Origin: Vondammii sp040505895
GTDB taxonomy: Bacteria; Pseudomonadota; Gammaproteobacteria; Chromatiales; Chromatiaceae
Reading direction: 5' to 3'
Assembly: GCA_040505895.1 (NCBI GenBank)
Contig: JBEVXU010000031.1
Coordinates: forward strand, 43,741 to 107,740
Length of the DNA stretch: 64,000 nucleotides
The notes below the pieces were generated by a model. It was not told the DNA's origin and did not search any database. It was given only the letters and a program-made list of their open reading frames with translations. This document shows positions 49,565-57,318 of the stretch, piece by piece (positions within the stretch are counted from its first letter, which is position 1; every line of letters starts with the position of its first letter). A program made the position numbers and the translations under genes.

Positions 49565-50557
49565 ATGCGAACACTATCTAAAACATTAATGCCTTTTCTT
49601 TTTTTGTTCAGCCAAAACAGCTTTGCTCACTTGCGCTGGTTTGTTGATGATGAAGGAGCTTATAGAGATGTCACCTATCAATTAGACTGGTTAATTGTTT
49701 TAATTATGATTGGTGGTGCATTGTTTGTATCTATCTGTATCATGCTCGAAAAAAAATCATCTGAAAATGAATCATATTATAAATATCTTTCCAGACCTTA
49801 TCCCATGAAAGGTTTAGAGTGGCACTTTTTAAGTTTAATTGTTGTCGTCATGTTAGCCGTAAATATTATACAAGGCGTTTTTTTAGCGCCTAATCTCATA
49901 CTGCCGGATGTAATGAAAGCAAATGGAATGCTCATACAGTTGGCTGTACTGGTAATGCTATTTATCTCACCTTTGTTATCTGGATTATTATTATTGCTGC
50001 TTATTTTTTCATTACCCGCCATGTTACCTATGGAATTATTGATTGATTATGTTTTTGAATTTGTAGGTCTTGCGCTGGCATTAATATTAATTTCACCCAG
50101 AATAAATCACCGGGACCGCAGTCTACTTAACAAGTTGGATTTACCTATTCCTGTTGGTGCAACCAATGCCGCAAGAGCCTTGCGCATATTCATTGGTTTG
50201 CAATTATTGCTTCTTGCCGTACATAATAAATTATTAGATCCTGGGATGGGGTTGGTTTTTCTGGAAGAAAACAGTTTTTATAATTTTATTTCACTGATGG
50301 GTTTCGAACAATTTACTAATTTACATTTTATTTTTTCCGCTGGTCTAGCCGAAGCATTATTTGGTCTTATGCTTATTCTGGGTATTTCTACTCGATTTGT
50401 TATGCTTGTGGTGTCATTCTTTTTTATAGCAACAACAATTCTGACAGGTATTCATGAACTGGTAGGGCACTTACCGATTTTTTCTATCGCTCTGATTATA
50501 TTACTTTATGGCAGTCGTTCAAATATTCTGAGAACCTATTCTGTCCGGTTTGCATAA
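49565..50557 (+). CDS. DoxX-like multi-helix membrane protein
   Basis: A 330-residue integral membrane protein with a signal-like N-terminus (LSKTLMPFLFLFSQNSFAHL) and about eight hydrophobic helices, among them LDWLIVLIMIGGALFVSICI, LIVVVMLAVNIIQGVFLAP and ALRIFIGLQLLLLAVHNKLL. The arrangement with LRIFIGLQLL and a late FSAGLAEALFGLMLILGIST stretch is DoxX-like. No function is established. The gene is markedly AT-rich compared with its neighbours and lies in the insert between the two crp/DUF2892 copies, consistent with horizontal acquisition. It is followed by a partner gene after four bases, so they form an operon. The ATG at 49565 has only a weak ribosome binding site (AAGGGGCAC). Confidence 0.7.
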   Translation: MRTLSKTLMPFLFLFSQNSFAHLRWFVDDEGAYRDVTYQLDWLIVLIMIGGALFVSICIMLEKKSSENESYYKYLSRPYPMKGLEWHFLSLIVVVMLAVNIIQGVFLAPNLILPDVMKANGMLIQLAVLVMLFISPLLSGLLLLLLIFSLPAMLPMELLIDYVFEFVGLALALILISPRINHRDRSLLNKLDLPIPVGATNAARALRIFIGLQLLLLAVHNKLLDPGMGLVFLEENSFYNFISLMGFEQFTNLHFIFSAGLAEALFGLMLILGISTRFVMLVVSFFFIATTILTGIHELVGHLPIFSIALIILLYGSRSNILRTYSVRFA

Positions 50558-50561
50558 GGTA

Positions 50562-51248
50562 ATGAAAAAAATAAATAAATACTTTAGACTGTTTATGGGC
50601 ACGGCTGTGCTCTTAATATTTACCTTTAATTTTAGCAAAGTCCTGGCAACATACGGTAATAATACATTGGCAGCAGATGATCAGTTGTCAGAAAAACATA
50701 TTCAGTCTTTCATACTAGAGTCAACATCTAAAACGGAGTCTGAATTTTGTAAAAACCGTTCTTCTCAGGGAAAAACTTTACCCGAAGAAAATAACAAAAA
50801 GACTATGCTGCCGCATATGGATCATAAACCCCGGCATGGTGGTCAGTTTTTTATGGCGGTAAACAAACATTACCATCTGGAAGGTGTGTATTCCATGGAG
50901 TGCGGCTTCGAATTATATTTATATGATGAATTCACGCAGCCAATAAAGCCTGATGTGTTTCAGGCTTTTATCCAAGTGAATCAGCTTTTTTCTGATGAGG
51001 AAAGCTGGGAAAGTCATCTGTTTCTCACAGCAACACCCGATCAACAAAAACTAACCAGTTATAAATTACAGCTTGAATCTGATGATGATGGCGATACCGG
51101 AAAAGTTTCTATTGATCTGTATTTAAAATATCCGGGTAATCAGGAGCCTGATATTTACAACTTTCTGAATTATCTGATTGATAAGCGCCCCTCAGCCAAT
51201 TCGAAGCAGGCACTTCTTGACCTGCTGCCGAAAATTTTAAAAATATAA
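50562..51248 (+). CDS. Secreted protein with HGG metal-type motif, partner of the DoxX-like gene
   Basis: A 228-residue protein with an N-terminal hydrophobic segment (YFRLFMGTAVLLIFTFNFSK) that works as signal peptide or anchor. Landmarks are MLPHMDHKPRHGGQFFMAVN, KHYHLEGVYSMECGFELYLY and DEFTQPIKPDVFQAFIQV. The pattern H-x-P-x-H-G-G...Y-H-L-E is common in periplasmic proteins that handle copper or other metals. I cannot name the family. Four bases after the DoxX-like gene and equally AT-rich. Together they look like a two-gene accessory operon for membrane or metal homeostasis. Confidence 0.6.
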   Translation: MKKINKYFRLFMGTAVLLIFTFNFSKVLATYGNNTLAADDQLSEKHIQSFILESTSKTESEFCKNRSSQGKTLPEENNKKTMLPHMDHKPRHGGQFFMAVNKHYHLEGVYSMECGFELYLYDEFTQPIKPDVFQAFIQVNQLFSDEESWESHLFLTATPDQQKLTSYKLQLESDDDGDTGKVSIDLYLKYPGNQEPDIYNFLNYLIDKRPSANSKQALLDLLPKILKI

Positions 51249-51312
51249 GATCTGAAATGGTAGGGTCAATCCTGCAGTTGCCCAGACGCTTAACCCGGGT
51301 GAAACGTCCTGG

Positions 51313-51474
51313 CCGATGTGATCAGTGTGGTTGAAGAGGTGGTATTTCGGCGAATGGATGAACGCATCGCAGACTATTTGCAGAGTCACTCCACGCCGGA
51401 TGTGATCAGGGTTTCTTCAACACACCAGAAGATTGCTTCTGATCTGGGTACTTCCAGGGAGGTGGTGAGTCGGA
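51313..51474 (+). pseudogene. Crp-like gene fragment
   Basis: About 160 bases matching positions 48551-48712 of the intact Crp/Fnr-type gene, over 90% by eye. The reading frame gives ISVVEEVVFRRMDERIADYL and SDLGTSREVVSR before it is cut by the truncated miniature element. The N-terminal domain and the last 30 residues are missing. Confidence 0.85.
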
Positions 51475-51624
51475 ATATTTCATTATTTGAGGCGAGTAGT
51501 GCTACATGGATGTAGCGCTTACGGACCCAAGGGATGGAATATTGTGCATATTTAACGAAAATAATGGGAAAATCTGACCAAATTCAGCGCTCCCGCAGTA
51601 GGTTCTCTATTCTCGGACAGGCTC
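51475..51624. mobile_element. Left-truncated family 1 miniature element
   Basis: Shares ATTTGAGGCG, TATTTAACGAAAAT and CGCAGTAGGTTCTCT-ATTCTCGGACAGG with the element at 182-343 and ends against CTAG (51625-51628). The left inverted repeat is missing: the sequence runs directly out of the crp fragment. It also contains about 40 bases not in the other copy. Confidence 0.75.
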
Positions 51625-51754
51625 CTAGCCAGTGAGCCTCGCCTGTGTGACATTGTCACAGACTGCATAGGCGGTATACAGATAATATCCTTCGTAACAA
51701 AACAGCCGTTTTATATTTTGTCTGTTTTTTCTATCGATTGTGAGGGAGAGTGTG

Positions 51755-51940
51755 ATGAAAAAGAATGTTGGTGGTATTGACCGTATTGTACGCGTAGTGG
51801 TTGGTTTGGGTCTGATTGGCTGGGGTGTGGCAACGGGCAACGTTTGGGGTGCCGTCGGTATTGTACCCCTGTTTACCGCCGCAATTGGTTGGTGTCCCGC
51901 CTATCTGCCTTTCGGTATCAAAACCTGCAAGATGGACTGA
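51755..51940 (+). CDS. DUF2892 (YgaP-type transmembrane) protein, copy 2
   Basis: A 61-residue near-copy of the protein at 48932-49117, differing at one visible residue (GGIDRIVRVV instead of GGIDRTVRVV). The same ribosome binding site (GAGGGAGAG) and the same terminator follow. Here it lies upstream of the methionine-rich lipoprotein, the likely ancestral order: crp-like regulator, DUF2892, methionine-rich lipoprotein. The regulator copy in front of it is broken. Confidence 0.85.
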   Translation: MKKNVGGIDRIVRVVVGLGLIGWGVATGNVWGAVGIVPLFTAAIGWCPAYLPFGIKTCKMD

Positions 51941-51994
51941 TTTTTCAGTCTGATTGCACATTACCTTCCATGCTGCTCAATAATTTGCAGCAAT

Positions 51995-52022
51995 AAAAAG
52001 CCCTGCAATAGCAGGGTTTTTT
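51995..52022 (+). terminator. Rho-independent terminator after DUF2892 copy 2
   Basis: AAAAAGCCCTGC, loop AATA, GCAGGGTTTTTT. One bulged G, otherwise fully paired, with a run of T. Confidence 0.85.
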
Positions 52023-52215
52023 GTATCCGCCAATATCTCCCCATTGCTCCTCTCAAGCGTGATCAATTTGTGATCTCTTCGTGATCACAAGGCGATTTTT
52101 TGATCCTTAAATTACATCACACGCTGTTTGCCATGCTCTATCAGGCTCATGGCTGTATCCATTGAACAATCATGCCGCAGTTTTCGCGGCCGAAAAACAT
52201 AAGGTGATAAAGATT

Positions 52216-52539
52216 ATGAAATTGAATAAACAGACAGTTACAAGCATTCTTGGCATTACCCTGATGTCCGTCGCATTGGCCGCATGCTCTACCGATATGA
52301 AGAGTGAGAAAATGGAGGGTGAAGCCATGATGGATAAACATATGTCCGGTGAAAAAATGATGGAGAAGGAGCCTATGAAGGGCGAGATGATGCATGAGAA
52401 GACGATGAAGGAGCCCATGGAAGGCGAGATGATGGACGGAAAGATGACGATGAAGGGCGAGATGATGGATGAGAAAATGATGAAGGAGCCCATGGAAGGT
52501 GAGATGATGGACAAGAAGATGATGAAAAAAGAGATGTGA
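52216..52539 (+). CDS. Methionine-rich lipoprotein
   Basis: A 107-residue lipoprotein. The signal peptide ends LMSVALAAC with lipobox Cys24. The mature 84 residues contain about 26 methionines (near 31%), mixed with Glu, Lys and Gly in imperfect repeats such as MKEPMEGEMMD and MKGEMMDEKMM. Such composition is known from MrpX-type periplasmic peptides that scavenge reactive chlorine by reversible Met oxidation and from Met-rich copper binders. Lying upstream of a two-component system and near an MsrA-MsrB lipoprotein, it may be the sacrificial partner of that reductase. AAGGTGATAAAGATT precedes ATG 52216. The longer ORF upstream lacks a signal. Confidence 0.8.
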   Translation: MKLNKQTVTSILGITLMSVALAACSTDMKSEKMEGEAMMDKHMSGEKMMEKEPMKGEMMHEKTMKEPMEGEMMDGKMTMKGEMMDEKMMKEPMEGEMMDKKMMKKEM

Positions 52540-52786
52540 AGAAGTGAACCGGTTCTGAGTTAGCGCTCTAAAGCTGGACACAGAGAATGCGGAGGAGGCG
52601 CTGAGGAATGCTCTGATTTTTAATAGCTGATCTCTGCGCACCCCGCTTCTCTTTACGACCTTTGCATCCCAATAAATGCTGTTTTCAGGTATCTATTCAG
52701 CAGTTTGGCTCTGAGTGCTTATCATCCTGTCTCGTACTCACTGAGGGTGATGATGGACTCTGAATCTTTAGTTAAGAGAGAATTTC

Positions 52787-53497
52787 ATGCAGCGCAAGGT
52801 GCTGATAGTAGAAGATGAACCCGATATCTCCCGCCTGGTGCAGGAGCATCTGGCAGATATCGGCTGTGATGCCGATATTGCCGGTGATGGCGGCTCCGCC
52901 CTGTCGCTGTTTGCCGAAGGGGGTTATCAGCTTGTTGTACTTGATCTGATGCTGCCTGATACCGATGGACTGACGCTCTGTCGAAAGATGCGTGAGACGG
53001 CCGGTTACATCCCTATATTGATGCTGACAGCAAAATCAAGTGAACTCGATCGCGTGCTTGGGTTGGAGGTGGGTGCAGATGACTACCTGACAAAGCCCTT
53101 TAGTATTCCGGAGCTGATTGCCCGTATTAAAGCGCTCTTCAGACGGGTGGATGCGCTGCAGCAACCCGACACTAAGGAGACTCCCGGGCAGATTCTGCAG
53201 TGGAACGGCATGGTGATCGATGTTGATCGGCGCCAAGTGATAATTGATGACCACCAGGTCGAACTGACCGCACGGGAATTTGACCTGCTGCTTTTCTTTG
53301 CCCGCCACCCAGGTCGTGTATTCAGCCGTGTTCAGCTACTCGACCAGGTATGGGGGTATAACCATGATGGTTATGAGCATACCGTCAACTCTCACATCAA
53401 CCGGTTGAGGGCGAAGATTGAGAGCGATCCATCCAATCCTGGATTTATCCGTACCGTCTGGGGTGTGGGTTATAAGTTCTCCGATACTCAGGAATAA
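52787..53497 (+). CDS. OmpR/PhoB-family response regulator
   Basis: A 236-residue regulator. The receiver begins KVLIVEDEPDISRLVQEHLA, the phospho-acceptor Asp is in LVVLDLMLPDTDGL, and ADDYLTKPF carries the conserved Lys. The C-terminal winged helix shows LTAREFDLLLFFARHPGRVF, SRVQLLDQVWG and HTVNSHINRLRAKIE. It is the first gene of a pair with the histidine kinase 14 bases downstream. The weak ribosome binding site is AAGAGAG, nine bases before ATG 52787. The nearest likely targets are the methionine-rich lipoprotein before it and the MsrAB gene after it. Confidence 0.93.
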   Translation: MQRKVLIVEDEPDISRLVQEHLADIGCDADIAGDGGSALSLFAEGGYQLVVLDLMLPDTDGLTLCRKMRETAGYIPILMLTAKSSELDRVLGLEVGADDYLTKPFSIPELIARIKALFRRVDALQQPDTKETPGQILQWNGMVIDVDRRQVIIDDHQVELTAREFDLLLFFARHPGRVFSRVQLLDQVWGYNHDGYEHTVNSHINRLRAKIESDPSNPGFIRTVWGVGYKFSDTQE

Positions 53498-53510
53498 GGA
53501 GGAAAGTTTC

Positions 53511-54977
53511 GTGTTCCACACCTTATATTCCCGTCTCTCTGCCACGTTGGTGGTTATTTTTATCACCATTGGTATCACCTACGGCATCATCACTTCATCA
53601 ACTATCAAAAGCTATCTGCAGGAGCTTACCCAGCACTTCAACCGTGATCTGGCATCGCGCATCGTTGCAGATCGTAATCTTGTTGAAGAGGGAAAAATTA
53701 ATGCATCGGCACTGAAGAAGACCTTCAGCGCCTATATGGATATAAATCCAAGTATTGAGATCTATCTGCTGGATAAGGGGGGGCGTATTCTCTCCTTTTC
53801 AGCAGACCCCGGCCGGGTAAAACGAGAGCATGTGGATATTGCCCCGATCCAGGCTTTTCTGAGTGGAGATGACTTCCCCTTGCTGGGTGATGATCCACGC
53901 TCCCATGACCGTAAAAAAGCCTTCTCCGTCACCCCTGTGCCCTCCGGTGATGCACCAGAGGGCTATCTTTATGTAGTGCTACAGGGTGAAGAGTTCGACT
54001 CAGCAGAACAGATTGTTCTGGAGAGTTATGCGCTTCGCTTCAGTGCCTGGGTGGTTGCCGTCAGTCTGGGTATTGGACTTCTGATCGGACTGCTCCTGTT
54101 TCATCTGCTCACCCGCAGACTACAGCGTCTATCTCAGGTAATGGATGCTTTCAGGCACAGTGAGTTTACCCAACATATCGCCTATAGCCCACAAGGGAGT
54201 TATTCTCATGACGAGGTGGCTCTTCTAGGTACGGCCTTTGACAGCATGGCAGAGCGGATTACTGTTCAGTTGTCTGAGTTGAAAGATCAGGACCAACTGC
54301 GCCGAGAGCTGGTTGCACAGATATCCCATGACTTGCGTACACCTTTGGCGGCCCTACATGGCTATCTGGAGACGCTGAAAATGAAGGGGCCTCAACTGGA
54401 AACCTCAACTCAGCAGGCGTATTTGGAAATTGCTCTGCGTCAGAGTACTCGGTTGACAAGCATGGTTGAGGATCTATTTGAGCTTGCGCACTTGGAAGCG
54501 AGAGATCTACAGCCAAAATCCGAACCCTGCGCCATTGCCGAACTGCTTCAGGATGTTGTGCAGAAGTTCAGGTTGCATGCTGAAAAGGCACAGGTGCAAC
54601 TGCGCATGAGCCCACCGACCACGACCCCGCTGATCACCGCTGACATCGCCCTGACTGAACGTCTGTTGGATAACCTGATCGGTAATGCGATCGAGCATAC
54701 ACCCATCGGTGGTTTGGTTGACCTGAGTATGGCGACGGGAGGGGGCACCGTTTCGGTCACTATTACAGACTCTGGATCGGGAATTGATGAAGATGACCTG
54801 CCCCGGCTCTTCGAACCCTTCTATCAGGGAAAAAACAGGGTGGGAACAAGCGGCCACGCAGGCCTGGGGCTGGCCATAGCGAAACGTATTGCTGAACTTC
54901 AGGACGGCGAATTGACTGTACAAAATAGCGTTAAAGGCGGGGCATCTTTCTGCTTCACTCTGCCACTCTGCCTGTAG
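53511..54977 (+). CDS. Membrane sensor histidine kinase of the OmpR-type pair
   Basis: A 488-residue kinase. First helix SATLVVIFITIGITYGIITS, a periplasmic sensor of about 155 residues (SFSADPGRVKREHVDIAPIQ inside), second helix (VVAVSLGIGLLIGLLLFHLL), HAMP domain, His box LVAQISHDLRTPLAALHGYL and HATPase with NLIGNAIEHTP, DSGSGIDEDDLPRLFEPFYQ and GLGLAIAKRI. The start is GTG 53511, with AAGGAGGAAAG just before it. An in-frame ATG further upstream lies inside the regulator gene and is not credible. The EnvZ/BaeS-like arrangement suggests sensing in the periplasm. Confidence 0.93.
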   Translation: MFHTLYSRLSATLVVIFITIGITYGIITSSTIKSYLQELTQHFNRDLASRIVADRNLVEEGKINASALKKTFSAYMDINPSIEIYLLDKGGRILSFSADPGRVKREHVDIAPIQAFLSGDDFPLLGDDPRSHDRKKAFSVTPVPSGDAPEGYLYVVLQGEEFDSAEQIVLESYALRFSAWVVAVSLGIGLLIGLLLFHLLTRRLQRLSQVMDAFRHSEFTQHIAYSPQGSYSHDEVALLGTAFDSMAERITVQLSELKDQDQLRRELVAQISHDLRTPLAALHGYLETLKMKGPQLETSTQQAYLEIALRQSTRLTSMVEDLFELAHLEARDLQPKSEPCAIAELLQDVVQKFRLHAEKAQVQLRMSPPTTTPLITADIALTERLLDNLIGNAIEHTPIGGLVDLSMATGGGTVSVTITDSGSGIDEDDLPRLFEPFYQGKNRVGTSGHAGLGLAIAKRIAELQDGELTVQNSVKGGASFCFTLPLCL

Positions 54978-55160
54978 GCTTGCGGGCAGCTTCATTGACA
55001 ACTATCCAGCACATCTGTTTCGTTCAACACCGAGTGGATATCATCCAGCGATTGTGGAGCAAGACTCTCTGCCCCGAACCGATCTAACCTTTGGGATGGA
55101 AATGTGATTTTTTCGTGATGGAGTGTTGAAACCTCTAATCCATACTTAATCGCACATAAA

Positions 55161-55318
55161 GGAGACTCTGATCAAGTCATGATTGCTTTACGCTGGCTAA
55201 AATCGTCCCAATTCGCTCCGAAGATCGCAGCAATAGAGTGGCTATTACCGCTCACTTCGAAACAAATTGGAACAATTTTATCTCAGCCTAAATCTAACCA
55301 GACTTAATCAGAGGCTCC
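55161..55318. mobile_element. Miniature inverted-repeat element (family 3), copy 2
   Basis: 158 bp, the same length as the copy at 44417-44574. Ends GGAGACTCTGATCAAGTC and, reverse complemented, GGAGCCTCTGATTAAGTC. Flanked by TAAA on both sides (55157-55160, 55319-55322). It lies in the gap before msrAB. The inside is much diverged from copy 1. Confidence 0.8.
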
Positions 55319-55343
55319 TAAACTCAATTTAGAGGAATAGGCG

Positions 55344-56504
55344 ATGAAATTAATATTGTGGAGTGGCTTGCTCTCCCTGTTGATCCTGTTATCAGCTTGT
55401 AATGAATCGATGGCAGAGAGAGTGAGTCTGACAAAAGAGATGCGGGATAGCCTGTCGGTGGCTACGTTTGCCGGTGGCTGTTTCTGGTGTGTGGAGTCAG
55501 GCTTTGAAAAGTTACCCGGTGTTTACGAGGCGGTATCGGGTTACAGCGGTGGAGATGATGAAAACCCATCATACAGACGGGTTGCAGCAGGCGGGACCGG
55601 CCATACTGAGGCGGTTCAGGTCTATTACGACTCCAAAATCATCAGCTATTCCGGTCTGTTACAGGGATTATGGCGAATGATGGATCCGACAGATTCGGGA
55701 GGACAGTTCGCAGATCGCGGCAGCCAGTATCGCCCTGCGATCTTCTACCACAATGCAGAGCAGAAAAAACTGGCTGAAGCTGCCAGAGATAAACTGACTG
55801 CCGATGGTCGCTATAAGAAACCAGTCACCATTGAGATAGTCCCCTTTACCCAGTTCTACAATGCAGAAACGCATCATCAGGACTATTACAGGAAGAACCC
55901 TATTCGCTATAATTTCTACACCTCTAACTCAGGGCGCTATCAGTTCGTTGATGAAGTTTGGGGTGAGGAACGCCATGTTGATTTCACTAGATTCAAGGAT
56001 GATGAGACTGAGGTAGGGGATAAAATGTCGACAACCGAGCAATACACCAAGCCCGCAAAGGCAGCAATAAAAGAGATGCTGACCCCACTCCAGTATAATG
56101 TAACCCAGGAGGAGGGCACAGAGCGCCCCTTTGACAACCCCTACTGGGATCAGAAACAGCCGGGCATCTATGTGGATATCGTCACCGGCGAACCCCTTTT
56201 CTCCTCCACCGACAAGTACAAATCGGGAACCGGCTGGCCCAGCTTCACCCGCCCCATTGCCGCAGATGTGGTGGCGGAAAAAACGGACCGAAAACTGTTC
56301 TCCGTACGTACTGAGATACGTAGCCGTATCGGTGACTCCCACCTTGGGCATCTCTTCGATGATGGTCCGGCGCCGACCGGCCAACGCTACTGTATGAACT
56401 CAGCCGCATTGCGTTTTGTCCCGGAGTCACAGATGGAAGCTGATGGTTACGGAGAATACCTGAAGCTATTCTCTACCATAACCGCTGAGATGCCTGAACA
56501 GTGA
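55344..56504 (+). CDS. msrAB: Lipoprotein MsrA-MsrB fusion (peptide-methionine sulfoxide reductase)
   Basis: A 386-residue two-domain reductase that repairs both stereoisomers of methionine sulfoxide, MsrA for S and MsrB for R. A lipobox (LLILLSACN, Cys19) puts it in the periplasm, as a lipoprotein. MsrA (about 38-200) has the catalytic FAGGCFWCVES (Cys46) and YHNAEQ, QFYNAETHHQDYY. MsrB (about 235-375) has LQYNVTQEEGTERPFDNPYW, SGTGWPSF, DSHLGHLFDDGP and the catalytic RYCMNSAALRF. Domain order A-B without an N-terminal thioredoxin domain, so electrons must come from another periplasmic donor. It follows the kinase gene after a miniature element and overlaps or abuts the DUF1223 gene. Confidence 0.95.
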   Translation: MKLILWSGLLSLLILLSACNESMAERVSLTKEMRDSLSVATFAGGCFWCVESGFEKLPGVYEAVSGYSGGDDENPSYRRVAAGGTGHTEAVQVYYDSKIISYSGLLQGLWRMMDPTDSGGQFADRGSQYRPAIFYHNAEQKKLAEAARDKLTADGRYKKPVTIEIVPFTQFYNAETHHQDYYRKNPIRYNFYTSNSGRYQFVDEVWGEERHVDFTRFKDDETEVGDKMSTTEQYTKPAKAAIKEMLTPLQYNVTQEEGTERPFDNPYWDQKQPGIYVDIVTGEPLFSSTDKYKSGTGWPSFTRPIAADVVAEKTDRKLFSVRTEIRSRIGDSHLGHLFDDGPAPTGQRYCMNSAALRFVPESQMEADGYGEYLKLFSTITAEMPEQ

Positions 56505-56515
56505 GGGCGTGTTGG

Positions 56516-57298
56516 ATGCTGCTTGAAAGAACAGATAACAGTTTATATACAAACAATTTTCGAGTGATTTTGTTTGTCATTGTTTCGGCACTCTTCTACT
56601 CAATGGGTACCTCTGCAGAAGTGCAACATTTTAGTAGTGGTGACAGGCCGGTGACACTTATTGAGCTTTATACTTCACAGGGTTGCAGTAGCTGTCCACC
56701 GGCAGAGCGTTGGATGGGTGAGCTGAAGAGTGACCCTCGCCTATGGAAGGAGATTATTCCCATTGCATATCATGTTGACTATTGGGACTACATCGGCTGG
56801 CAGGATAGTTTTGCCAAGCCCGAGTACAGCGCACGGCAACGAAGTTACCGTAAGGAGGGGGTGCTCAGCTCGGTCTATACACCTGGATTTGTAGTAAATG
56901 GTCAGGAGTGGCGTGGTTGGTTTAAGCAGCGCCCATTACCTGATGGCAAGCGCTATCCCACGCAGCTGCAACTGGAGTTGGACGGTGCCGCCGTTAGGGC
57001 GAGCTACCCTTTGCTAAAGTCACACGGCAAAAAACTGACCCTCAACATCGTTGTGTTGGGTGTTGGGCTTAATGTAGATATCGTGCGGGGTGAGAATTCA
57101 GGCAAACGGTTACAGCAGGACTTTGTCGTACTTGAACAGCACCAAATCTCATCATCGAGTGGATATTGGGAATTTGGAATTCCAGACATCAAGCCCCCTT
57201 CAGGTGGGCGCTTGGCCCTTGCCGCCTGGGTGAGTGATGATGGAAGTTTGAAGCCACTCCAAGCTGTTGGTGGCTGGATTAAACAGGATACGCACTAA
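56516..57298 (+). CDS. DUF1223 family protein (thioredoxin-like fold, secreted)
   Basis: A 260-residue protein with an N-terminal hydrophobic helix (VILFVIVSALFYSMGTSAEV). The landmarks of DUF1223 are LIELYTSQGCSSCPPAERWM (the C-x-x-C in QGCSSCP), AYHVDYWDYIGWQDSFAKPE, YSARQRSYRKE and YTPGFVVNGQEWRGW. It is related to thioredoxin-like redox proteins. Position right after msrAB suggests it could donate electrons to the periplasmic reductase, an inference only. ATG 56516 was chosen; a GTG at 56501 would overlap the msrAB stop and add five residues. Convergent with the ferredoxin gene of the next operon. Confidence 0.85.
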   Translation: MLLERTDNSLYTNNFRVILFVIVSALFYSMGTSAEVQHFSSGDRPVTLIELYTSQGCSSCPPAERWMGELKSDPRLWKEIIPIAYHVDYWDYIGWQDSFAKPEYSARQRSYRKEGVLSSVYTPGFVVNGQEWRGWFKQRPLPDGKRYPTQLQLELDGAAVRASYPLLKSHGKKLTLNIVVLGVGLNVDIVRGENSGKRLQQDFVVLEQHQISSSSGYWEFGIPDIKPPSGGRLALAAWVSDDGSLKPLQAVGGWIKQDTH

Positions 57299-57318
57299 TT
57301 GACTTGTTCAGGGCTTCC

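Larger units (their letters stand above)
51629..52203 (+). repeat. Duplicated DUF2892 segment, copy 2
   Basis: Near-identical counterpart of 48810-49371. It contains the second DUF2892 gene, its terminator and the spacer up to GCGGCCGAAAAACATAAGG, where the ribosome binding site of the methionine-rich lipoprotein begins. Confidence 0.85.
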
